Shown here: one piece after another, positions 53,724 through 61,111 of the stretch
How positions within the stretch are numbered: the stretch's first letter is position 1
How the letters are laid out: each line of letters begins with the position of its first letter
Assembly: GCF_000518205.1 (NCBI RefSeq)
Contig: NZ_KI912399.1
Location: 82,027-146,026, forward strand
DNA: 64,000 nucleotides
Direction: 5' to 3'
Origin: Hutsoniella sourekii ATCC 700629
GTDB lineage: Bacteria > Bacillota > Bacilli > Lactobacillales > Aerococcaceae
Translations under genes and position numbers: made by a program
Notes under the pieces: generated by a model
The model's database searches: none
The model's input: only the letters and a program-made list of their open reading frames with translations
Told to the model about the DNA's origin: nothing

Positions 53724-55898
53724 TTATTTAACCAATCGCTTAAGTCCAATTCGGTGCTTGGCTAAGTCTAATTGAATCACTTCCACTTCAACAATATCTC
53801 CCACCGCTACCACTTCGGATGGGTGCTTGATGAATTTATTGGATAACTTAGAAATATGAATCAAGCCATCTTCCTTGACTCCAATATCCACAAAGGCGCC
53901 AAAGTCGACTACATTACGAACCACACCTTGCATCTGCATGCCTAGTTCTAAGTCTTCCATAGTTAGGACATCTTCTCTTAAGATCGGAGCGGGTTGACCA
54001 TCACGGACGTCTGCCGTTGGGTGCTTAAGGCCTGCCAGAATATCTGCTAGCGACTCGCTTCCAAGTTCTTCAAATTCTTGGGCTAGTTGGTCTACGGATA
54101 CAGCTTCCAAGCGGTCAGTCGCTTCAGAACTTCCCAAGTCGTCCAAGGCCACACCCACCTTGTCCAAGATGGCAGTAGCCACATCGTAGGATTCCGGGTG
54201 AATACTGGTCTGATCTAGAGGATTCTCGCCGCCTAAGATCCGGATAAATCCAACCGATTGCTCATAGGTCTTAGGCCCTAATCGCTTCACATCCTTGATC
54301 TGATCACGGCTTGTATAAGCGCCGATCTGATCGCGGTGGGCAATAATATTCTTAGCCGTCGTCTGGGTTAGACCAGAGACATGTTCCAAGAGTTGGATAC
54401 TGGCTGTATTAATATCAACTCCAACTTGGTTGACGGTAATATTAACCACAAAGTCCAAGGCATCGGTTAATTCTTTCTGGGCCACATCGTGTTGGTATTG
54501 ACCGACTCCCATTGACTTAGGATCAATCTTGATCAATTCAGCTAGGGGATCTTGTAGACGGCGAGCAATAGAGACTGCACTTCGCTCCTCTACTTGATAA
54601 TCAGGAAATTCTGCCCGGGCAATCACACTGGCACTATAGACGGAAGCTCCAGCTTCATTAACTACAATAAACTGCGTATTCAAGTGGTAGTCCTTGATCA
54701 TCTGGCTGACAAATTGTTCCGTCTCCCGGCTGGCTGTTCCGTTACCAATAGCAATCACTTCGACTTGGTGGTCGCTGACGGCCTTAGCCAAACTAGGGGC
54801 AGCGGCTTGTCTTTGGCTGGTGCTAGCCGGCTTATGCGGATAGATGACACCCTTATCCAAGACGCGGCCTGTTGGATCAATAATAGCCCACTTACAACCG
54901 GTCCGGTAGGCAGGGTCTAAGCCCATAATGACTTGCCCTTTAAGGGGCGCTTGTAGCAACAAGTGACGCAAATTCTCACCAAAGACTTCAATTGCCTGAC
55001 GGTCAGCCTTCTCAGTCTGTTCATTACGCATCTCCCGTTCAATCGCGGGTTGAATAAAGCGCTTATAAGCATCCTCAATGGCAGCAAGTACTCGCTCAGC
55101 CTTTTCTTGTTCTAGGCCTTCAGCCACGAAGCGTTGGCGCATATAGTTTATAGCAGGCTCTTCATCTGCTTCCACCTTAACCGTTAAGACCCCCTCCTTC
55201 TCAGCCCGGTTAATAGCTAGAGTCCGGTGTTCAGGTAGGTCTGTTAACTTCTCTTTGAAATCATAATACATCTCATAGACTTCCTCTGGGTCGGCTTCTT
55301 GGTCCTTTAGTTTAGTGACCATCAAGCCATTGTAACGGATGTACTTGCGGATGAATTCTCTAAACAAGGCATTATCCGATACAGACTCAGCAATAATCTC
55401 ATGAGCCCCCGCTAAGGCTGCTGTCACATCTTCCACTTCCTCATTGACGAATTGACTCGCCTTGTCTTCAATGCTCTGGTCCAAGCCAGGTGTTTGTAGC
55501 CAATCAGCTAGACCTTCTAGTCCTTGTTCTTTGGCAATCATAGCCTTGGTCCGGCGCTTTTGCTTGTAGGGACGGTAGATATCTTCTACTTGTTGCAAGG
55601 TCGCAGCCTGGTCAATGCTTTGGGCTAGTTCAGGGGTTAACTTATCCTGCTCATCAATCAAGCGCTTGACATCTGCCTTCCGGTCTAGGAGTTGGGTAAT
55701 GGATTGGTGGGCCTGTTGAATATCATGGATTTGAACTTCATCAAGAGCCCCCGTTACCTCCTTACGGTAGCGGGCAATAAAGGGAATCGTGTTCCCTTCT
55801 TCTAACAAGTCCAAGACCGCTTGCACTTGCTTGGCTTTAATCTTGGTTTCTCGGGTGACTAATTGAATAATTTCTGCTGTATCTAATGTTTCGCTCAC
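53724..55898 (-). CDS. Tex family RNA-binding transcriptional accessory protein
   Basis: A 724-residue protein with the standard Tex layout: N-terminal helical region (IPFIARYRKEVTGALDEVQI), a YqgF/RuvX-like RNase H-fold domain (VIMGLDPAYRTGCKWAIID, about 320-445), helix-hairpin-helix repeats (VGVDINTASIQLLEHVSGL), and a C-terminal S1 domain (LGMQMQGVVRNVVDFGAFVDIGVKEDGLIHISKL). GTG start at 55898 overlaps the phosphatase stop (GTGA) and follows GGAGG, so the two genes are coupled. Tex binds RNA polymerase and affects expression of various genes. Confidence 0.94.
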   Translation of the reverse strand: MSETLDTAEIIQLVTRETKIKAKQVQAVLDLLEEGNTIPFIARYRKEVTGALDEVQIHDIQQAHQSITQLLDRKADVKRLIDEQDKLTPELAQSIDQAATLQQVEDIYRPYKQKRRTKAMIAKEQGLEGLADWLQTPGLDQSIEDKASQFVNEEVEDVTAALAGAHEIIAESVSDNALFREFIRKYIRYNGLMVTKLKDQEADPEEVYEMYYDFKEKLTDLPEHRTLAINRAEKEGVLTVKVEADEEPAINYMRQRFVAEGLEQEKAERVLAAIEDAYKRFIQPAIEREMRNEQTEKADRQAIEVFGENLRHLLLQAPLKGQVIMGLDPAYRTGCKWAIIDPTGRVLDKGVIYPHKPASTSQRQAAAPSLAKAVSDHQVEVIAIGNGTASRETEQFVSQMIKDYHLNTQFIVVNEAGASVYSASVIARAEFPDYQVEERSAVSIARRLQDPLAELIKIDPKSMGVGQYQHDVAQKELTDALDFVVNITVNQVGVDINTASIQLLEHVSGLTQTTAKNIIAHRDQIGAYTSRDQIKDVKRLGPKTYEQSVGFIRILGGENPLDQTSIHPESYDVATAILDKVGVALDDLGSSEATDRLEAVSVDQLAQEFEELGSESLADILAGLKHPTADVRDGQPAPILREDVLTMEDLELGMQMQGVVRNVVDFGAFVDIGVKEDGLIHISKLSNKFIKHPSEVVAVGDIVEVEVIQLDLAKHRIGLKRLVK

Positions 55899-56611
55899 GC
55901 TTCATCCTCCAATATACTGATCGAATCTAATATTTCCTTGTCATTGATGGTTATGGCTAATAAGGCCCCACCAAAAACGGCTCCACCATCAATCCCAATC
56001 TTATCATCTTGAACCCAAGGTTGGTCTTCCTTACCAAATAATTGAATCGGTGTATGGCCAAAGATAATCTTCTTACCCGTTCGATTGTCCGCCTCAAAGA
56101 AAGGCTCACGAATCCACAGACAATCATCTTCAGATATCTGACGCCAGTCAGCTAAGCTCAAGTTAAGTCCAGCATGAACCATAACGAAGTCGCCAAATTC
56201 ATAATAATAAGGCAGTTGGTCCAACCAGTCTCTCAGCCAAGGGTAGGCTTCTTGAACGAGCCTGGCTAACTCAACTAGATCAACTGGATCTGGTAATAGC
56301 TGATCTCCTAAGAGATCCTGTAGGGTCTCCATCCCACCATTATAGAGATAGAGGTCACCGTGTTCCTTAGGATAATCGAGAAAGTTCAAGAGCATCTGCT
56401 CATGATTGCCTCTCAAGCAAATAGCCCCGCGATAATCTGCCATCGACTTGACACGCTCTAGACAAGCCCTGGAACGGGGACCCCGGTCCACATAATCACC
56501 GATAAAGACCAATTGTTGGCGGCGGGGTTGCCAGTGTTCGATTATTTGGTTTAGGGGTTGGATCATGCCGTGAATATCTCCCACGACAAAGACTTCTCTT
56601 AACTCACTCAT
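55895..56611 (-). CDS. PPP-family metallophosphoesterase (protein phosphatase/ApaH-like)
   Basis: A 238-residue enzyme with the PPP motifs in order: VVGDIHGMIQPL (GDxHG), FIGDYVDRGPRS (GDxxDRG) and CLRGNHEQML (GNHE). A later conserved VHAG and FGHTP are also present. This fits bacterial Ser/Thr phosphatases and diadenosine tetraphosphatases; the exact substrate cannot be decided. Start ATG at 56611 behind GGAGG. It overlaps tex by four bases. Confidence 0.9.
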   Translation of the reverse strand: MSELREVFVVGDIHGMIQPLNQIIEHWQPRRQQLVFIGDYVDRGPRSRACLERVKSMADYRGAICLRGNHEQMLLNFLDYPKEHGDLYLYNGGMETLQDLLGDQLLPDPVDLVELARLVQEAYPWLRDWLDQLPYYYEFGDFVMVHAGLNLSLADWRQISEDDCLWIREPFFEADNRTGKKIIFGHTPIQLFGKEDQPWVQDDKIGIDGGAVFGGALLAITINDKEILDSISILEDEA

Positions 56612-56695
56612 ATCAGCCCTCCTTGAGTCCGTCATCTACTTATTATAACATAAGAGACTCATTGATAAAGCTCCTTTTAGGTGAGGCTGATAATA

Positions 56696-56723
56696 CAAAA
56701 AAACACGAGCAAATCGCTCGTGT
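56696..56723 (-). terminator. Terminator after the LysM protein gene
   Basis: ACACGAGC/GCTCGTGT (8 bp, 5-nt loop) with seven T on the minus strand. Confidence 0.85.
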
Positions 56724-56746
56724 TAATCACTTTCTATTAGCTGGGA

Positions 56747-57799
56747 TTAATACCAACCATTAGCTTCCCAGAAAGCCTTGGCTGCTGTCCATGAACCATA
56801 ACGCTTAGCTACATAATCATCTGCTACTCGTTCTTGGTTTTCAGGTGAGTGGTCACCGTTTAGATAAGAATCAGTTAATTGGTAACGACCGATATACTTA
56901 CCACTTGGGTTCACTGCGTTATAATCACCATTAGATTCTTTCTGGGCGATCCATTCCTTAGCTGCATGTTCAGCTCCGGATACATTAGAAGTATAAGTGC
57001 TGGTTGCAGGGGCTTCTTCTACAACTGGAGCTGGGGTAGCTTCAACGGGTGCTACTTCTTCTACTGCTGGACTAGCCACTGCTTCACTTGCTGCAGGACT
57101 TGCTTCAACCGCTGGAGCTACAGTTTCAGCAGGAGCCTCTTCTTCAACAGAAGCTACTTCTACTGGTGCTTCATTGACAGGAGCCGCAGACTCTTCTACC
57201 GCACTTGGTGCTGGACTTGCATCGGTCACTTCGGCTACCACTGGTTCTGGTTGAACTGCTGGTTCAGCGACTGCTTCTACGGACTCTTCAACAGGTGCTG
57301 TCCATTCGCTAACTGCTGCTGGAGCAACTACTTCTGCTTCCGCTTCAACGGCTGGAGCTGCTTGGTCATTATTAACGACTGCTGGAGCTGGCGTTGTGGC
57401 CGCAAAGTCAGTCCACTCATTAACACTTGAAGGCGCTAGCGTCTGGCTAGCTGGCTCAATCACTTCACCGGTCTCAAGCGAGTATGTAACTGGCTCTTGA
57501 TCTTCTTCTTCAAAGGTAATTGTATATTCGTCAAAGTCAACAGAGATCTTCATTCCTGCTAAGATGAAGTCAGGATCTTCTATATCATTGATGACCATTA
57601 ATTGTTCAACTGTTAAACCAAAAGCTTGAGCGATTGTTGATAGGGTATCTCCCCATTGAACAACATATTCATCAGTCGTTGCTGCTTGGTTAATTGAATC
57701 AAGGCTAGCAGTGGTTTGGGCTTGAACCGCTTGACTAGCTGGTAGTGTAGCAGAGACACCTGCGACTAGAGCTAAGATTGTTTTAAATGTTTTATTCAT
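56747..57799 (-). CDS. Secreted LysM protein with Apf/transglycosylase-like C-terminus
   Basis: A 350-residue cell-wall protein. The signal peptide ends near residue 27. One LysM domain (about 44-90, YVVQWGDTLSTIAQAFGLT) should bind peptidoglycan. A Val/Ala/Pro/Glu-rich linker (about 110-270) spans the wall. The C-terminal domain (about 277-350) reads KEWIAQKESNGDYNAVNPSG and RYGSWTAAKAFWEANGWY, like the aggregation-promoting-factor and lytic transglycosylase-like proteins of lactobacilli, with Glu in KESNG as possible catalytic residue. Upstream lies a strong promoter and a WalR-like motif. No sortase motif. Confidence 0.88.
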   Translation of the reverse strand: MNKTFKTILALVAGVSATLPASQAVQAQTTASLDSINQAATTDEYVVQWGDTLSTIAQAFGLTVEQLMVINDIEDPDFILAGMKISVDFDEYTITFEEEDQEPVTYSLETGEVIEPASQTLAPSSVNEWTDFAATTPAPAVVNNDQAAPAVEAEAEVVAPAAVSEWTAPVEESVEAVAEPAVQPEPVVAEVTDASPAPSAVEESAAPVNEAPVEVASVEEEAPAETVAPAVEASPAASEAVASPAVEEVAPVEATPAPVVEEAPATSTYTSNVSGAEHAAKEWIAQKESNGDYNAVNPSGKYIGRYQLTDSYLNGDHSPENQERVADDYVAKRYGSWTAAKAFWEANGWY

Positions 57800-57900
57800 T
57801 ATATAAATTCTCCTTTATGATTAGGGCTTATCATCTTAACTAGGGCTCCTGTCCACTAGTTTGTGAGGCGGAATAATGCTTCCGCTCAAGTACAAGTAAT

Positions 57901-57929
57901 ATCATAACGCCCCTCAAGCGGGAAAACAA
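57901..57929 (-). promoter_or_regulatory. Promoter of the LysM protein gene
   Basis: TTGTTT (57929-57924) and TATGAT (57906-57901) have a 17-base spacer on the minus strand; the leader would be about 95 nt. Confidence 0.6.
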
Positions 57930-58006
57930 TAGCCTCCAAGCACTTGTTAACTAGCTTTAGCTGACTTGCAATCAACTGTCATAATTCCCCTAGCTAGTGC
58001 AATATT

Positions 58007-58023
58007 TGTTACCTTTTTGTAAC
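58007..58023. promoter_or_regulatory. WalR (YycF)-type binding motif
   Basis: Plus strand TGTTAC-CTTTT-TGTAAC matches the WalR consensus TGT(A/T)A(A/T/C)-N5-TGT(A/T)A(A/T/C) exactly. It lies about 80 bases ahead of the LysM-gene -35 box. The motif can also fold as a small hairpin. Confidence 0.5.
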
Positions 58024-58177
58024 AAAGTATCGCTTGGTTGATTATTTGATACTGGAATTGAATTCAGAACAAGCTGTTCTTTTTTTGTCAGATATAGAAA
58101 GCTAGCAAAATTCCCGCTCAAGATGCCTGGTCTTATAGCCTTTGTCATAAGGGGGCAAAGTTTGGATACCTAAGTGT

Positions 58178-58229
58178 ATTAAATATTTAATCTTTTTTTA
58201 ATTGTATCTAGCCATATTAATGTTAGAAT
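58178..58229 (+). promoter_or_regulatory. Promoter and possible operator of the ArsR-type regulator gene
   Basis: TTGTAT (58202-58207) and TAGAAT (58224-58229) are 16 bases apart. A 14-bp perfect palindrome ATTAAATATTTAAT lies just upstream and may be an operator for the encoded regulator; this link is an inference. Confidence 0.55.
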
Positions 58230-58265
58230 AGGGGATGTTAGAAATGTATATAAGGAGGAATGTAG

Positions 58266-58556
58266 ATGTCTAAGTCTATTGATGTAAATTCAGAGACTAT
58301 CTTAGATGACGTTAGTGTCGTAAAAATTTTGGCGCACCCCATTCGTTATTCAATTGCCCTAGTTCTAGACGAGAATGGTGTAATGAACGTTAGCTCGATT
58401 CAAAATCTACTACAACTGCCACAATCTACTGTATCACAACATATCAGTAAGATGCGTGAAGCAGGCGTGGTAACAGCTAAACGTGATGGCACTAAGATTT
58501 ACTATGAATTAACCAATCCGAAAGCGCAAAAAGTTATTGGAGCGCTTAAAAAGTAA
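58266..58556 (+). CDS. ArsR-family winged-helix transcriptional regulator without cysteines
   Basis: A 96-residue regulator. HPIRYSIALVLDENGVMNVSSI begins the helix region; LPQSTVSQHISKMREAGVVTAKRDGTKIYYEL is the recognition helix and beta wing. There is no Cys, so the ELCVCDL-type metal site of classic ArsR/SmtB sensors is missing; ligand unknown. ATG 58266 follows AAGGAGG. It is followed by a terminator and has no partner gene on its strand. Confidence 0.9.
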   Translation: MSKSIDVNSETILDDVSVVKILAHPIRYSIALVLDENGVMNVSSIQNLLQLPQSTVSQHISKMREAGVVTAKRDGTKIYYELTNPKAQKVIGALKK

Positions 58557-58584
58557 TTAAAGCGTTATGAAATAAGCCAAATAA

Positions 58585-58613
58585 CCGGATTCCAATGGAA
58601 TCCGGCTTTTTTA
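58585..58613 (+). terminator. Terminator of the ArsR-type gene
   Basis: CCGGATTCC/GGAATCCGG, 9 bp with 3-nt loop and six T. Confidence 0.9.
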
Positions 58614-58642
58614 TATAAAAAAAGCCTACTAATGTAGGCTTT
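58613..58642 (-). terminator. Terminator of the Ser-rich secreted protein gene
   Basis: AGCCTAC/GTAGGCT hairpin followed by TTTTTTTATA on the minus strand. Confidence 0.85.
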
Positions 58643-58658
58643 TAGAGCTTATTAATAA

Positions 58659-59828
58659 TTAGTTAGTCGCGTGGGATCCTTCTAGATAAAGATTTGAATC
58701 AGGTTGACCTGCCCCAGCATCTCCACCTTCGTTACCAGTAGAAGTTCCTCCATCATAAGAATGGAAGTTCTCTGAAGTACCTCCAGGTTGATTACCAGAA
58801 GACTCTTGATTGCCGGTTGAACTTGAACCAGTTTCAGGAGCAGAGCTAGATTCTACTTTTGATTCATTAGCTTGTGGGGTGGATTGTGAACTCTCAGATT
58901 TTTTATGTTCAGCTGAAGAACCTGCATTCTCATCTTTTTTATTCTCAGTTGCAGATGATGATTGAGCACCTGAATTATTCGAGCTACTTGAAGATGATGA
59001 ACTTGCCACTTGATTTTGGCGTTGAGGTGTTACTGCTGATCCAGAACTAATGGTTCCTGATTGTCTTGAATAGTCAGGAGTATAATTATTTTGAATATAG
59101 CGATTGTAATTTGATGAAGCAGATTGAGTTGTGGTTTCTTCCTTATCTGTAGATTCCGCTGACTCTAAAGATTCGCTGCTTTCGTCAGATTCTTTTTCTT
59201 CTTCTTTTTCTTCGCCTTCAATAGGGATGATATTTTCATTCTTAGTAGAAGCAGCTAATAAGAAATATTCATTCGTGTGTTCATTCTTGACTTCGAATAG
59301 AACAATATCATTATCGCTTGGTAAATTCTCAGCAACCGCTTCTACGATTTTTTGAATTGATTTTACAAAATCCTTATCTTCATCTGTTGCTGTTCTATCT
59401 TGGATACGGCTATAAACGTCCATTAGAACAGACATATAAGCTTCATTGCTCGGATTAACAACGATTTCTGTATGCGGTTTTGAAATAGCTTCCTTAACTT
59501 CCTCAGATGGATTAAATTCATCGTATTCCCCAGCTATTGTTACTACATCATCATACTGGTTAACCACAGCTAAATCTTCATTTACATTAAATAATTCCAA
59601 AAGCTTAGCTTGAATAGCTTTGTAAATCTCTTCTTCTGTCATACCTTCAGTATCGATTTTTGCATCAATTTCTTTTTCTTCAGATTGAACAGATTCTTCC
59701 GATTCAAGTTCAATTACACTCACTTCTTCTTCAGCAAAAGCAGCTGAAGCTGGAATAACTGCTGCAGATACAGAAGACAGTAAAATCCCACTCGAGATTA
59801 ATGAAAGTAATGATCTAGATAATTTCAT
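58659..59828 (-). CDS. Secreted protein with Ser/Asn/Gly-rich low-complexity tail
   Basis: Not recognised. The 389-residue product has a signal peptide ending near residue 32 (ASAAFA). A folded-looking, acidic domain follows (about 33-210, TEEEIYKAIQAKLLELFNVNEDLAVV and KPHTEIVVNPSNEAYMSVLMDVYSRI). A long low-complexity tail (about 215-389) is rich in Ser, Glu, Asn and Gly and contains a run of eight Ser. There is no LPXTG motif and no membrane anchor, so it may be released or bound to the wall by charge. It precedes two LPXTG genes on the same strand, each with its own terminator or gap. Confidence 0.78.
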   Translation of the reverse strand: MKLSRSLLSLISSGILLSSVSAAVIPASAAFAEEEVSVIELESEESVQSEEKEIDAKIDTEGMTEEEIYKAIQAKLLELFNVNEDLAVVNQYDDVVTIAGEYDEFNPSEEVKEAISKPHTEIVVNPSNEAYMSVLMDVYSRIQDRTATDEDKDFVKSIQKIVEAVAENLPSDNDIVLFEVKNEHTNEYFLLAASTKNENIIPIEGEEKEEEKESDESSESLESAESTDKEETTTQSASSNYNRYIQNNYTPDYSRQSGTISSGSAVTPQRQNQVASSSSSSSSNNSGAQSSSATENKKDENAGSSAEHKKSESSQSTPQANESKVESSSAPETGSSSTGNQESSGNQPGGTSENFHSYDGGTSTGNEGGDAGAGQPDSNLYLEGSHATN

Positions 59829-59898
59829 ATATTAACACTCCTTATTGTTGATAATTTCATTATACTATATCAGTGTTACAAAGATATTATATTGTATT

Positions 59899-59929
59899 AA
59901 AAAAGCTTGGAAAAAATCCAAGCTTTTTT
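59899..59929. terminator. Terminator after the LPETG protein gene
   Basis: AAAAGCTTGG/CCAAGCTTTT hairpin (59901-59910 with 59918-59927) with T-runs on both strands; on minus it ends the 59951 gene. Confidence 0.85.
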
Positions 59930-59950
59930 GTTAATTAATTTTGAAATTAA

Positions 59951-60844
59951 TTAGTCTTTTTTGAATTTAGGAGCTACAAGTCCTAGACCAGCTAGTACAG
60001 ATAATGCAGCTGCACCAAATACTGCGTATGAAGAAGCTTCACCAGTTTCTGGCAATTTAGCTACGTCAGCTTTCTTGTCTTCTTTCTTAGCAGGATCTTT
60101 TACTGATTCTTTAGATTCTGGTTTAGCAGTATCTTCAGCTTTCTTGTCAGGATTGATTAGTAATTGGATATACCATTTACCATCTGCACCTTGAGCTACT
60201 TTATAATCATTATTGATTTTTGAATTAGCTACTAATGCTTTAGCTGATTGAATAGCTTCTTCTTTTGTAGCAAAGCCATTGTCAGGGTTGAACAAGCTTT
60301 CAGCTGGAGCTAATGGGTTGGCTGGCATAGTAACACCAGTCTCTTCAACAGCTTCAATAGTTAATTGATAGAAATAACGGCCAGTATCTGGACGTTGAAC
60401 AATACGGTAACCTTTGTTTAGGTCATCATTCTTCAAAGCAGCTTTAGCAGCTTTAACTGCAGCAGCTTCAGTTAAATATCCGTAAACTTCATTTTCTTCT
60501 GCTGGTGTTTCATGTTTGCCAGTCTTAGGATCAGTTTTTGCATTTGGATTTGCATATTCGTGAGAGTTTAAGTTACCACTTTCATCATAATCAGCGTATG
60601 CATTTCCAGCTGCATCTTCACTATTTTGTCTGTTAGCTTCTGAAGCAATTTCTTCTGAAGTCTTTACAGAAACTGATGAAGTTTCTTTTTCAGGCTCTAC
60701 ATATGAAGTTTCTTCATCATAAGTTCCTGGATTTGATGGATCATACATTTCGAAATTAACTTTTGCAGCAAATACTGGTGACGTTGCTAATACTGATGAA
60801 GCCGCTAATGATAGAGCTGTTAATTTAACTAATGATTTTTTCAT
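59951..60844 (-). CDS. LPXTG cell-wall protein with two copies of a 45-residue repeat domain
   Basis: A 297-residue sortase substrate. The signal peptide ends at residue 26 (SPVFA). After a polar region (27-115) come two repeats: about 120-163 (GYLTEAAAVKAAKAALKNDD, NKGYRIVQRPDTGRYFYQL) and about 188-231 (GFATKEEAIQSAKALVAN, NDYKVAQGADGKWYIQL). A Lys/Pro-rich linker, LPETG (about 263-267), a membrane helix and KFKKD end the protein. Upstream is the related 61112 gene. Function unknown; surface exposure is clear. Confidence 0.88.
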   Translation of the reverse strand: MKKSLVKLTALSLAASSVLATSPVFAAKVNFEMYDPSNPGTYDEETSYVEPEKETSSVSVKTSEEIASEANRQNSEDAAGNAYADYDESGNLNSHEYANPNAKTDPKTGKHETPAEENEVYGYLTEAAAVKAAKAALKNDDLNKGYRIVQRPDTGRYFYQLTIEAVEETGVTMPANPLAPAESLFNPDNGFATKEEAIQSAKALVANSKINNDYKVAQGADGKWYIQLLINPDKKAEDTAKPESKESVKDPAKKEDKKADVAKLPETGEASSYAVFGAAALSVLAGLGLVAPKFKKD

Positions 60845-61111
60845 TGATAAATCCTTCTTTCTTTTAATAAATAATGAGTTAAGTTCTTCCTAATCTCAAG
60901 TATATATTAACATAAACATTGAATATTGCAAGGTTATTTTGGAAATTCTTAAATTTTTTAATAATTCCTTAAACTTTTGATTAGTTTTCTTAATCTCTTA
61001 TATAAGAATACCTGATTTTTTTATAAAATCCAAGCTTTAATATTTACGTTTATATAACAAAATCATTACAAAGGTCGAGCGAACTGTTCAACTGTCCTTT
61101 ATAAATATAAT

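Larger units (their letters stand above)
57800..58265. other. Intergenic region with divergent promoters and several hairpins
   Basis: No coding frame of note. It holds the leader and promoter of the LysM gene (minus), a WalR-like motif, and on the plus strand a short terminator-like hairpin GAACA/TGTTC followed by seven T (58067-58086). A palindrome ATTAAATATTTAAT (58178-58191) and the promoter of the ArsR-type gene complete it. A hairpin GCGGAA/TTCCGC lies at about 57869-57886 in the LysM gene leader. The plus-strand terminator has no obvious gene ahead of it. Confidence 0.6.

Noticed and set aside
56879-57430. Long plus-strand frames rich in Ser, Cys, Phe or Ala/Gly opposite the LysM gene
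   Set aside because: They mirror the low-complexity linker of the real gene; no ribosome-binding site or family pattern.
57800-57900. A c-di-AMP (ydaO) riboswitch before the LysM gene
   Set aside because: The conserved ydaO core sequences were not found, and no terminator precedes the start codon.
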